Source: Dryocola sp036489025
GTDB lineage: Bacteria > Pseudomonadota > Gammaproteobacteria > Enterobacterales > Enterobacteriaceae
NCBI GenBank assembly: GCA_036489025.1
Contig: DASXGN010000038.1
Span: forward strand, 186,001-250,000
DNA length: 64,000 nt
Reading direction: 5' to 3'
This document shows positions 28,950-37,244 of this stretch, in pieces. How positions within the stretch are numbered: the stretch's first letter is position 1; every line of letters begins with the position of its first letter. The notes below the pieces were generated by a model that worked only from the letters and a program-made list of their open reading frames with translations, had not been told where the DNA came from and ran no database searches. The position numbers and the translations under genes were made by a program.

Positions 28950-31151
28950 ATGATGATTTCCAGGAAACAGGCGCTCTGGGCGCTAAATCCGCTGCTGCTG
29001 GCCATGATGGCTCCGGCAAACGCACAGCAAGTAAATGAAGAAAACATGGTGGTTTCCGCCAGCCGCAGCAACCGCACCGTGGCTGAAATGGCGCAGACGA
29101 CGTGGGTGATTGAAAACGCCGAGCTGCAAAAGCAGGTTCAGGGCGGTAAAGAGCTGAAGGACGCGCTGGCTCAGCTGATCCCCGGCCTCGACGTCAGCAG
29201 CCAGAGCCGCACCAACTACGGCATGAACCTGCGCGGTCGTCCGATGGTGATTCTGATCGACGGCGTGCGCCTGAACTCTTCACGCACCGACAGCCGCCAG
29301 CTCGATTCCATCGATCCGTTCAACATTGAGCACGTGGAAGTGATTTCCGGCGCGACGTCGCTGTACGGCGGCGGCAGTACCGGCGGCCTGATTAACATCG
29401 TTACCAAAAAAGGCCAGTCTGAGCCGCAGATGGAGTTTGAATCCGGCGTGAAGTCCGGTTTTAACAGCAGCAAAGACCACGACGAGCGTATTGCCAGCGC
29501 CATTTCCGGCGGCAACGATCGCGCTTCCGGGCGGGTATCCGTGGCCTACCAGAAATTTGGCGGCTGGTTTGACGGCAACGGCGACCAGACGCTGCTCGAT
29601 AACACCCAGACCGGGCTGCAACACTCCGACCGCCTGGATATTATGGGCACCGGCACGCTGAACATTGACGACGCTCAGCAGCTGCAGCTCATCACCCAAT
29701 ATTACAAAAGCAAGGGCGATGACGATTACGGTCTCAACCTCGGTAAGGACTTCTCGGCGATTACCGGCGCAACCGACGCTTACGTCAGCAAAGGCCTGAA
29801 TTCCGACCGTATTCCGGGTACCGAACGCCATTTGATCAGCCTGCAATACTCCAACAGCGATTTCCTCGGCCAGGAGCTTGTCGGCCAGATTTACTACCGC
29901 GATGAATCGCAGCTGTTTTACCCGTTCCCGACCGTCAACGGCAGCAGGCAGGTGACCGCGCTTTCCTCTTCCCAGCAGGATACCGATCAGTACGGCGCGA
30001 AGCTGACGCTGAACAGCAAACCGCTGGACGGCCTGCAGCTTACCTACGGTCTGGACGCCGACCACGAGCGCTTTACGTCGAATCAGATGTTCTTCGATTT
30101 GGCGAAGGCCAGCGCCTCGGGCGGCCTGAATAACCAGAGCATCTACACCACCGGGCGCTATCCGGCCTATGACATCACCAACCTGGCCGCCTTCCTGCAG
30201 TCCAGCTATGACATCAACGATCTGTTTACCCTGAGCGGCGGCGTGCGCTACCAGTACACCGAGAATAAGATCGACGATTTCATCGGCTACGCGCAGCAGC
30301 AGGCGATTGCGGCCGGCAAGGCAACATCCGCCGACGCCATCCCCGGCGGGTCGACCGACTACGATAACGCGCTGTTCAACGCCGGGATCCTGATGCACAT
30401 TTCCGAGCGGCAGCAGACCTGGCTGAACTTCTCCCAGGGCGTTGAGCTGCCGGATCCGGGAAAATACTACGGCCGCGGCACCTATGGCGCAGCCGTGAAC
30501 GGCCACCTGCCGCTGACCAACAGCGTCAACGTGGGCGAAAGCAAACTGCAGGGCGTGAAGGTTGACTCATACGAGCTGGGCTGGCGCTACACCGGCGATA
30601 ATCTTCGCACCCAGATTGCCACCTACTACTCTCTGTCGGACAAGAGCGTGGTAGCGAATAAAGACCTGACCATCAGCGTGCTGGACGACAAACGCCGTAT
30701 TTACGGGGTTGAAGGCGCGGTTGACTACTTTATTCCGGATACGAACTGGAGCACCGGCGGTAACTTTAACTTCCTGAAGACGGAATCTAAGGTGAACGGC
30801 AAGTGGGAAAAATACGACGTGAAGGTCGCCAGCCCGTCGAAGGCCACCGCCTACGTCGGCTGGGCACCGGATCCGTGGAGCCTGCGCGTGCAGAGCACCA
30901 CCTCCTTCAAGCTTAGCGACGACGCGGGCAACGAAGTCGACGGCTATACCACCTTCGATTTCTTAGGCAGCTACCAGCTGCCGGTGGGCACGCTGAGCTT
31001 TAGCGTCGAAAATCTGCTGGACCGTGATTACACCACCGTCTGGGGTCAGCGCGCGCCGATGTATTACAGCCCGGGCTACGGCCCTGCCTCGCTGTATGAC
31101 TACAAGGGCCGCGGCCGTACCTACGGTGTGAACTACTCCGTTCTGTTCTAA
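28950..31151 (+). CDS. iutA: Ferric aerobactin outer-membrane receptor IutA
   Basis: TonB-dependent receptor that imports ferric aerobactin. It is 733 aa from the ATG at 28950 (MMISRKQALW), preceded by AAGGA; 27 bases separate it from the iucD stop. The signal peptide is cleaved after APANA (residue 25). A TonB box lies in ENMVVSA near residue 31, followed by the plug domain (MNLRGRPMVILIDGVR, GATSLYGGGSTGGLINIVTK) and a beta-barrel that ends in the outer-membrane C-terminal phenylalanine (NYSVLF). Last gene of the canonical operon. Confidence 0.97.
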   Translation: MMISRKQALWALNPLLLAMMAPANAQQVNEENMVVSASRSNRTVAEMAQTTWVIENAELQKQVQGGKELKDALAQLIPGLDVSSQSRTNYGMNLRGRPMVILIDGVRLNSSRTDSRQLDSIDPFNIEHVEVISGATSLYGGGSTGGLINIVTKKGQSEPQMEFESGVKSGFNSSKDHDERIASAISGGNDRASGRVSVAYQKFGGWFDGNGDQTLLDNTQTGLQHSDRLDIMGTGTLNIDDAQQLQLITQYYKSKGDDDYGLNLGKDFSAITGATDAYVSKGLNSDRIPGTERHLISLQYSNSDFLGQELVGQIYYRDESQLFYPFPTVNGSRQVTALSSSQQDTDQYGAKLTLNSKPLDGLQLTYGLDADHERFTSNQMFFDLAKASASGGLNNQSIYTTGRYPAYDITNLAAFLQSSYDINDLFTLSGGVRYQYTENKIDDFIGYAQQQAIAAGKATSADAIPGGSTDYDNALFNAGILMHISERQQTWLNFSQGVELPDPGKYYGRGTYGAAVNGHLPLTNSVNVGESKLQGVKVDSYELGWRYTGDNLRTQIATYYSLSDKSVVANKDLTISVLDDKRRIYGVEGAVDYFIPDTNWSTGGNFNFLKTESKVNGKWEKYDVKVASPSKATAYVGWAPDPWSLRVQSTTSFKLSDDAGNEVDGYTTFDFLGSYQLPVGTLSFSVENLLDRDYTTVWGQRAPMYYSPGYGPASLYDYKGRGRTYGVNYSVLF

Positions 31152-31161
31152 AGCCCCCCTA

Positions 31162-31190
31162 CAGGCCTGCCAATAGCGGGCCTGCTTATT
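31162..31190 (+). terminator. Terminator after iutA
   Basis: CAGGCC pairs with GGCCTG around an 11-base loop and is followed by CTTATT. The T tract is poor, so read-through into the next gene is possible. Confidence 0.55.
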
Positions 31191-31290
31191 TACCGCTGCA
31201 TACATTTTCCGCCTCGACCGAACGCCGGTACTGCTATAAAAGATAGGGCTACAATATATTTGTATTACTTATCTCTTGCAGGGTATTCAT

Positions 31291-32319
31291 ATGCTAGTTG
31301 GATTCATTGGCACCGGAGCCGTGGTGCAAACCGCCTATTTACCGGCCATCGCCCGCCTTTCTTTAGAGAACGTCACCCTTTACGGCTATGACCCGGACCC
31401 TGGACGTCGCCAGCCGGGCGTCATCCCCTGCGACTCTTTACAGGCGCTGCTTGCCCTGCCGCTTGACCTGGTGCTGATAACGACGCCTTCACTGCTGCAT
31501 CTGCCCGTCCTGCAGGAAGTGCTGCAAAGCAAAATCCCGCAGATCGTGGTGGAAAAACCCATCGCCGCCGCGCTTGAACAGCTAACTACGCTGGGCAAAC
31601 TGCTGGCTGAACCCGAAGTCGCCGCACGCGTGCTGGCGCTGGATCACTGGATGGTTCGCACCGACGCCGCGCAGTTTATTTCCAGGGTGAGCGACATCGA
31701 ACGTATTGAAGGTTTTCTCCAGGAGCCTAGCGGTTTTAACAACGCGGGTGAGCCAACAGCCCTGAACTTTGCCACCGGCGAGGCGGACACGCGGCAGTTT
31801 CATCATCCGGACGGCGTGATTGTCGATATCGGTACGCACGTGCTGGCGATGATGCGCGAAACCGTCAATCTGCTTGGCGGGAATGACCAGCTAAGCGTTG
31901 AGCTGGTTCACGCCCGCGATCGCCTTGGCCGGGACATTCAGCCTGGAGATTTCGATACCGCCGAAGGTGAAGCCGAGCTGCGCGGCACGATGGGCGGAAT
32001 TCCTTTCACGCTTGCGCTAAATAAATATGCGGGGCCGGCAGGTGGACAAAAAGGCATGAAAATTTATCTGCGCGACGGCCGCGTGGTGAACGTTGAACGT
32101 CGCGGTGCCGACGAGGTCGTGGACGTGCTGAATACCAACAGCAGCCGACAGCATAAAATCACCGCGCCGCTTTACGACCGCTGCTTAGGCGAAATTGTTT
32201 TAGGGGAAAATAGAATGTTCGCGAGCAGATCGAAAGAAATCCCTGCGCTAACACGTCGCAGGCTGACGGAAGTGACCGCCCTGCTGGAAATTCACCAGCA
32301 GCTTCGCGGCAGACATTAA
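31291..32319 (+). CDS. Gfo/Idh/MocA-family NAD(P)-dependent oxidoreductase
   Basis: A 342-aa cytoplasmic dehydrogenase-like protein. The N-terminal Rossmann motif is GFIGTGAVVQTAYLPA, the EKP motif occurs as VVEKPIAAAL near residue 90, and the active-site region reads DGVIVDIGTHVLAMM, matching the family D-x-G-x-H pattern. The start at 31291 (MLVGFIGTG) has AGGG upstream; a TTG 15 bases earlier is rejected. A possible -10 (TACAAT) lies at 31250. It is co-oriented with iutA, 139 bases away. Substrate and link to iron are unknown. It is not part of known aerobactin operons or of this interval in E. coli. Confidence 0.85.
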   Translation: MLVGFIGTGAVVQTAYLPAIARLSLENVTLYGYDPDPGRRQPGVIPCDSLQALLALPLDLVLITTPSLLHLPVLQEVLQSKIPQIVVEKPIAAALEQLTTLGKLLAEPEVAARVLALDHWMVRTDAAQFISRVSDIERIEGFLQEPSGFNNAGEPTALNFATGEADTRQFHHPDGVIVDIGTHVLAMMRETVNLLGGNDQLSVELVHARDRLGRDIQPGDFDTAEGEAELRGTMGGIPFTLALNKYAGPAGGQKGMKIYLRDGRVVNVERRGADEVVDVLNTNSSRQHKITAPLYDRCLGEIVLGENRMFASRSKEIPALTRRRLTEVTALLEIHQQLRGRH

Positions 32320-32342
32320 AAAAGGCGGGTGATTAGCCCGCC
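32318..32342 (-). terminator. Terminator after ycfJ
   Basis: GGCGGG pairs with CCCGCC around a seven-base loop; on the minus strand six T residues follow. It lies between convergent ycfJ and the oxidoreductase gene. Confidence 0.85.
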
Positions 32343-32358
32343 TCCTCTGCTGATTCGG

Positions 32359-32895
32359 TCAAATTTTATTCAGCACCAGCTGCCCGTTGCCGTCCAGAGG
32401 GATCTGCGAGCCGGGATCTTTATCCATGCGGATTTTCCCCTGCTGATCGCCAATTTTGTAGGTTACGTCGTAGCCGAGCATTTTTTCTGATTTGTCGTAA
32501 ACGGTTTTACAGCGCTGCTGGCTGGTGGTGTAGGTGTCGTTATCCTGCATCGCCCCCTGCACCTGGTTGCCCGCATAGCCGCCGCCCAGCGCTCCGGCCA
32601 CGGTGGCTACGTCTTTGCCCCGTCCGCCGCCGAACTGATGGCCGATAACGCCGCCTGCTACCGCGCCGAGGGCAGAACCGATAATACGATTTTCATCCTG
32701 AACCGGACGACGATGGGTGACCGCCACGTTGCGGCACTCTTTGCGCGGCGTTTTTACCGTCTCCTTGATCGGTGTCGCAGACACCACCTGTGCGTACTGC
32801 GGCCCACGGTCAAAAACGTTCATGCTTGCCACCGCGGCAACGCCAAGTGCTGCGGCCACGCCAATACCTATACCCGCTAACATTGATTTATTCAC
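32359..32895 (-). CDS. ycfJ: YcfJ glycine-zipper membrane protein
   Basis: A 178-aa envelope protein, close to E. coli YcfJ (179 aa). An N-terminal hydrophobic segment (SMLAGIGIGVAAALGVAAVA) acts as signal or anchor. A glycine-zipper block follows (IIGSALGAVAGGVIGHQFGG, then VAGALGGGYAGNQV). The start is GTG, with AGGAGG seven bases upstream, as in E. coli. Its molecular role is not defined; in E. coli it has been linked to biofilm. It is the right-hand backbone gene bordering the aerobactin insertion. Confidence 0.92.
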   Translation of the reverse strand: MNKSMLAGIGIGVAAALGVAAVASMNVFDRGPQYAQVVSATPIKETVKTPRKECRNVAVTHRRPVQDENRIIGSALGAVAGGVIGHQFGGGRGKDVATVAGALGGGYAGNQVQGAMQDNDTYTTSQQRCKTVYDKSEKMLGYDVTYKIGDQQGKIRMDKDPGSQIPLDGNGQLVLNKI

Positions 32896-33066
32896 AGGAC
32901 ATCCTCCTGACTGTGTAATTACCCTTAATTTTGCAACAAATTAAGAATGCCCACCTATCAGATAAAGACTCAAAGTTAACGGTTTCTGCGGGGATAGTCG
33001 CGGTTTGGGAGAAGTCTTAAGCACGAAAAGCTTGTTTATGGATTTTTATGCTAACGTGCAGAAATC

Positions 33067-33092
33067 AAAAACCCGGCGCGAGTCCGGGTTTT
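33067..33092 (-). terminator. Terminator after the orphan gene
   Basis: AAAACCCGG pairs with CCGGGTTTT around GCGCGAGT. On the minus strand a T-rich run follows. It ends the orphan gene's transcript before ycfJ. Confidence 0.8.
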
Positions 33093-33165
33093 AATCAGAC
33101 GATTACGCGCGAGCTCCTGTCATTCACCCTAATATCACCGCGCCCCCTCGATCGGGCTGGGTTTA

Positions 33166-33882
33166 CTAATATTTCGCCTGCATCTGGTTCACCCAGTCTT
33201 TGATCTCTACTACGCAATCTTTTACTTTTTGTAGCGTTTCGGCACTGTAGCCATCTTTATTACCAAAGGATTGGAAATCTGTTCTGTCGATAGGTTCGTC
33301 GATCGGTTTGTCTAAAAACTCTTTGGCTCCGCAAACCAGCGCTTCATCATTCCGTACCAGTGAAAGACTTGTTAAGTTAGTCGTAATTTTGCGAACTTCC
33401 TGCAGGTTAGGTTTGCTATCGGCAATAACGTTGTTACAGGCTTTTAAAATGCCATTTTTCATATCGGAAATATGTTTGGGGGTACTGATAAAATCAATGT
33501 ATTTATCGGAAGCCATTTCCGCTGGTGTTTTTCTGAGCTTTTCAAGTTCAGCAGACATTTTACTCAGCCGATCCGTCCTCTCTTTATTTTCCGGCTGGCT
33601 ACCTTTAGCTGTATTTACAATATTTTCTGCCGATGCCAGTGAAGTATTAAAAGAGTGATACCTCGCTGGATACGCAGAATGACGAGAGAGCTCGGACAGC
33701 AACCCATTGTATTTAGCTGCTTTACTCACCTGACAGGTATTGTGTGAATTCATCACGTTATCCAGCTTTTTTAAAATCATTGCTTCAGCAAAATGCTGGT
33801 GTTTAATATTTTTCTGCGCAAGTTCTACCGCAGCGTTTGAGCTATTAAACACATGAGCTTTTAGATATAGATTAATATTCAT
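33166..33882 (-). CDS. Orphan 238-aa protein, unknown function, AT-richer than neighbours
   Basis: I do not recognise a family. The protein is hydrophilic, rich in K, S, N and E, and predicted mostly helical, with no signal peptide or membrane segment. Four cysteines lie at 50, 149, 184 and 223. The middle (about 95-125) is strongly charged and could form a coiled coil. The coding DNA is clearly more AT-rich than ycfJ or ndh, and the upstream region is very AT-rich, suggesting horizontal acquisition. The ATG has no strong ribosome site. It has its own terminator and no operon partner. E. coli has no gene here. A secreted or effector-like role is possible but speculative. Confidence 0.75.
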   Translation of the reverse strand: MNINLYLKAHVFNSSNAAVELAQKNIKHQHFAEAMILKKLDNVMNSHNTCQVSKAAKYNGLLSELSRHSAYPARYHSFNTSLASAENIVNTAKGSQPENKERTDRLSKMSAELEKLRKTPAEMASDKYIDFISTPKHISDMKNGILKACNNVIADSKPNLQEVRKITTNLTSLSLVRNDEALVCGAKEFLDKPIDEPIDRTDFQSFGNKDGYSAETLQKVKDCVVEIKDWVNQMQAKY

Positions 33883-33988
33883 GTTTTTTCTTATTCTTGA
33901 AATAATCAGATACTCAATCCTATATTTATTAAAAAAATGCTTATATCAAAAAACACTCATTGTCGTAAATGAGACTACATAACAGGAT

Positions 33989-34015
33989 AAAAAAAGGCTC
34001 CCAGAGATGGAAGCC
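33989..34015 (-). terminator. Terminator after ndh
   Basis: On the minus strand GGCTTCCA pairs with TGGGAGCC (one G-T pair) around TCTC, followed by seven T residues. Confidence 0.85.
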
Positions 34016-34091
34016 GTTTTATGATTTTGCTGCGAATACCGAACGTTCGCCATTGCAATGCACAGCCGGGCGGCTTCGCATCGCAGGAAAC

Positions 34092-35396
34092 TTAGTGCAG
34101 CTTCAGACGCGGGCGAATCACACGGTTGATACTGCCCACCAGCATCATCAGGCCGGTTTTGAAATAGCCGTGCAGCGCCACCTGGTGCATACGGTACAAA
34201 GAGATGTACACGAAGCGGGCCATACGCCCTTCCACCATCATCGAGCCGCGCATCAGGTTGCCCATCAGGCTGCCGACGGTGGAGAATTTAGACAGCGAAA
34301 CCAGCGAGCCGTGATCTTTATAAACGTAAGATTTCAGCGGCTGGCCTTTGCTCTGGGCAATGATGTTTTTCAGCACCAGCGAAGCCATCTGGTGCGCGGC
34401 CTGCGCGCGCGGAGGCACAAAACCACCTTCCGGACGAGCGCAGGAAGCGCAGTCGCCAATGGCATAGATATCGGGGTCGCGCGTGGTTTGCAGCGTCGGC
34501 TCGGTCACCAGCTGATTGATGCGGTTGGTTTCAAGGCCGCCGATATCCTTCATGAAGTCCGGGGCTTTAATGCCCGCCGCCCAGACCATCAGATCGGCCG
34601 CGATGTATTCACCGTCTTTGGTGTTCAGGCCGCCTGCATCCGCGGAAGTGACCATGGTCTGTGTTAAGACGCGGACGCCGAGCTTGGTCAGCTCGCTGTG
34701 CGCCGCGGCGGAAATACGCGGCGGCAGCGCAGGCAAAATACGTTCGCCCGCTTCGACCAGCGTGACGTTCAGCGCTTCATTGGTCAGGCCTTTATAGCCG
34801 TAGCTGTGCAGCTGTTTCACCGCGTTATGCAGCTCAGCGGAAAGCTCCACGCCCGTCGCCCCGCCGCCCACGATGGCAATATTTACTTTGCCGCTGGCGC
34901 CCAGGTTGGCGGAGTATTTCAGGAAAAGGTTCAGCATTTCCGAATGGAAACGGCGCGCCTGGTGCGGGTTGTCGAGGAAGATGCAGTTTTCTTTGACGCC
35001 CGGGGTGTTGAAGTCGTTGGAGGTGCTGCCCAGCGCCATCACCAGCGTGTCGTACGGGATTTTGCGCTCCGGCACCAGCAGCTCACCTTTTTCATCGCGC
35101 AGTTCAGCAAGGGTCAGCGTTTTTGCTTCGCGGTTGATGTCCATCACGGAACCCAGCTGGAACTGGAAGTGATGATTGCGCGCGTGGGCCAGATAGCTCA
35201 GCGCATCAACGCCTTCATCCAGCGACCCGGTAGCCACTTCGTGCAGGAGCGGTTTCCACAGATGGCTGTGGTTTCTGTCCACCAGCGTGATTTTAGCTTT
35301 TTTGCCGCGGCCCAGTTTTCTCCCCAGCTGCGTAGCCAGTTCAAGTCCGCCGGCACCACCACCTACAATGACAATTTTTTTTAATGGCGTAGTCAA
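34092..35396 (-). CDS. ndh: NADH dehydrogenase II
   Basis: Non-proton-pumping NADH:quinone oxidoreductase on the inner face of the membrane, 434 aa as in E. coli. The FAD motif IVIVGGGAGGLELATQLG is at the N-terminus, a second Rossmann motif (IAIVGGGATGVELSAELH) near residue 173, and YAIGDCA near residue 310. The amphipathic C-terminal membrane anchor (GLMMLVGSINRVIRPRLKLH) is present. The upstream region contains an exact FNR site, in line with its known anaerobic repression. Confidence 0.97.
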   Translation of the reverse strand: MTTPLKKIVIVGGGAGGLELATQLGRKLGRGKKAKITLVDRNHSHLWKPLLHEVATGSLDEGVDALSYLAHARNHHFQFQLGSVMDINREAKTLTLAELRDEKGELLVPERKIPYDTLVMALGSTSNDFNTPGVKENCIFLDNPHQARRFHSEMLNLFLKYSANLGASGKVNIAIVGGGATGVELSAELHNAVKQLHSYGYKGLTNEALNVTLVEAGERILPALPPRISAAAHSELTKLGVRVLTQTMVTSADAGGLNTKDGEYIAADLMVWAAGIKAPDFMKDIGGLETNRINQLVTEPTLQTTRDPDIYAIGDCASCARPEGGFVPPRAQAAHQMASLVLKNIIAQSKGQPLKSYVYKDHGSLVSLSKFSTVGSLMGNLMRGSMMVEGRMARFVYISLYRMHQVALHGYFKTGLMMLVGSINRVIRPRLKLH

Positions 35397-35530
35397 AGTG
35401 ACCCCCTAAAATATTAACCAATTGTTAATTAAAAGTTATCAAAATAACGTTTAATTAACAACAAGTTGCGTGTTCACTTTCATGAATGTGACCAAAGAAT
35501 AACATGAACGGTGCATTGGTCATACCAAAA

Positions 35531-35544
35531 TTGATATACATCAA
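35531..35544. promoter_or_regulatory. FNR binding site upstream of ndh
   Basis: TTGATATACATCAA is an exact match to the FNR consensus TTGAT-N4-ATCAA. It lies about 140 bases upstream of the ndh start. E. coli ndh is repressed by FNR through sites in the equivalent region. Confidence 0.88.
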
Positions 35545-35566
35545 TTTTTATGCCGAAAAGATAAGC

Positions 35567-35593
35567 AAAACGGGCCAGCATAAGCTGACCCGT
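35567..35593 (-). terminator. Terminator after ycfP
   Basis: ACGGGCCAGC pairs with GCTGACCCGT (one mismatch) around an ATAA loop; on the minus strand it is followed by TTTTGCTT. It separates ycfP from the ndh promoter region. Confidence 0.75.
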
Positions 35594-35621
35594 GATTTTT
35601 ACGCAGGATGTTGCCGGAATG

Positions 35622-36164
35622 TTAGCCCAAGGTTTTGAAGGCTTTCATTCGCTGTAGATGCGGAGAAATGTTTTTAAATTTATGGGTTTGCTCTTCGTCC
35701 CAGACAATCTCATAGAAAGGGTGCAGCGTCTCGGCCGTCCGCTTGTTATCCAGCGCTTCGTCGCGGCGGGAAAGGATAGCCAGGCAGCGATCGCGGTTTT
35801 TCTCGCGGAAGTTCTGCACGCACTTGGTGGTAATGTCGGTGTACTCTTCCGGGCGATCAATCTTCCCTTCCATATTTTCCTGTGGGAACAGGTTAGGGTT
35901 AAAGATGACCTGCCGCATGTCGCACAGGAAACCGATCCGCTCGGCCCAGAATCCGCCCAGCCCCACGCCGCAAATCAGCGGGCGTTCGTCGTCGCTCAGC
36001 TGCTGCATTTTGTCGACCTCTTTCAGCAGATGCTGCATGTCGTGCTTCGGGTGCCGGGTGCTGTAGCTGATGAGCCGCACGTCCGGGTCGATAAACTGAA
36101 GCTGCAGCACCTTTTCATGGTTCCCGGGACTGTTTGAGTCAAAACCGTGTAAATAGATAATCAT
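35622..36164 (-). CDS. ycfP: YcfP alpha/beta-hydrolase-fold protein (UPF0227)
   Basis: A 180-aa protein colinear with E. coli YcfP. It starts MIIYLHGFDSNSPGNHEK, an oxyanion-type HGF segment typical of alpha/beta hydrolases. The expected nucleophile elbow reads CGVGLGGFWAERIG, so the serine of G-x-S-x-G is replaced by leucine, as in the E. coli protein. A hydrolase activity by the usual mechanism is therefore doubtful. First of the run after nagZ in transcription order, 42 bases downstream of it. Confidence 0.92.
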   Translation of the reverse strand: MIIYLHGFDSNSPGNHEKVLQLQFIDPDVRLISYSTRHPKHDMQHLLKEVDKMQQLSDDERPLICGVGLGGFWAERIGFLCDMRQVIFNPNLFPQENMEGKIDRPEEYTDITTKCVQNFREKNRDRCLAILSRRDEALDNKRTAETLHPFYEIVWDEEQTHKFKNISPHLQRMKAFKTLG

Positions 36165-36206
36165 TGCATCCTCACCACGCGAATACCGGCCCTGCGGCCG
36201 AAGGGA

Positions 36207-37232
36207 TTAAAGACCCGCCTTGTGGGCCAGCCACTGTTCGTGCAGCGCTTCAAGCTGCTGACTGACCTGCTTCCAGCGCGCGGAAGCCATCAGTTCCTGG
36301 CGGGTAAATGAACCTTTATGATACAAACCGGTAACACGGTCTGCTTTGACCGGAGACAGGTTATCCAGCACGCTCACGGCCCCCTTACGATTATTGCAGA
36401 CGAGGATCATATCGCAACCCGCGTCCAGCGATGCCTGCCCGCGTTCGGCGTAGCTGCCCATAATCGCCGCGCCTTCCATGGACAGGTCGTCCGAAAAAAT
36501 CACGCCCTCAAAGCCCAGCTCGCCGCGCAGAACCGTTTTTAGCCAGTGCGGGGAACCGCTGGCCGGACGCGGATCGACACTGGTATAAATCACGTGCGCA
36601 GGCATGATGGCATCAAGCTTGTTATCGGCGATCAGCGTACGGAAGATTTGCATGTCGTGCTGGCGGATAACGGCTTCCTCACGATCGTCCCTCGGCGTCT
36701 CTTTGTGAGAATCTGCGGTGACCGCACCGTGTCCTGGGAAATGCTTGCCGGTGGTTTTCATACCCGCTGAATGCATACCGTCGATAAAGCGAGTCGCCAT
36801 CTCCAGCGCTTTGGTGGGATCTTCATGGTAAGAACGCTCGCCAATCGCGGCGCTGATGTGGCCCACGTCCAGCACCGGCGCAAAGCTAATATCGATATCC
36901 ATCGCAATCATTTCGCAGGCCATCAGCCATCCCGCGTCCTGCGCCAGCTCGCCGCCTTTTTCAAGTCCGTGCAGCGCGGCAAAAGACTGGGCGGCAGGCA
37001 GGCTGGTAAAACCGTCGCGGAAACGCTGCACGCGCCCGCCTTCCTGATCGACCGCCACCACCAGCCGGTTGCGCGAGGCTTCGCGGATCTGGCGAACCAG
37101 CTCGCGCAGCTGCTCAGGATCGTGATAGTTGCGGGTAAACAGAATCAGCCCGCCGACCAGCGGGTGCTGTAGAATTTCGCGCTCTTCGGCATCCAGCTCA
37201 AAGCCTGCCACATCCAACATTACCGGGCCCAC
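36207..37232 (-). CDS. nagZ: Beta-N-acetylhexosaminidase NagZ
   Basis: Cytoplasmic GH3 enzyme that removes GlcNAc from anhydromuropeptides during peptidoglycan recycling and so feeds AmpR-type beta-lactamase signalling. It is 341 aa, as in E. coli. KHFPGHGAVTADSHKETP carries the Asp-His catalytic dyad and EGVIFSDDLSMEGA the nucleophile aspartate. It produces GlcNAc, the substrate of NagK, also in this window. It lies 12 bases from thiK. Confidence 0.97.
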   Translation of the reverse strand: MGPVMLDVAGFELDAEEREILQHPLVGGLILFTRNYHDPEQLRELVRQIREASRNRLVVAVDQEGGRVQRFRDGFTSLPAAQSFAALHGLEKGGELAQDAGWLMACEMIAMDIDISFAPVLDVGHISAAIGERSYHEDPTKALEMATRFIDGMHSAGMKTTGKHFPGHGAVTADSHKETPRDDREEAVIRQHDMQIFRTLIADNKLDAIMPAHVIYTSVDPRPASGSPHWLKTVLRGELGFEGVIFSDDLSMEGAAIMGSYAERGQASLDAGCDMILVCNNRKGAVSVLDNLSPVKADRVTGLYHKGSFTRQELMASARWKQVSQQLEALHEQWLAHKAGL

Positions 37233-37244
37233 ATCTACCTCTCT

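Noticed and set aside
29280..30506. A 408-codon minus-strand open frame inside iutA
   Set aside because: Antisense of the receptor barrel; no ribosome site or family signature, and iutA is intact.
20881..32358. Flanking direct repeats marking an integration event around the aerobactin locus
   Set aside because: Comparison of the left (20881-20927) and right (32320-32358) edges shows different terminators and no shared repeat.
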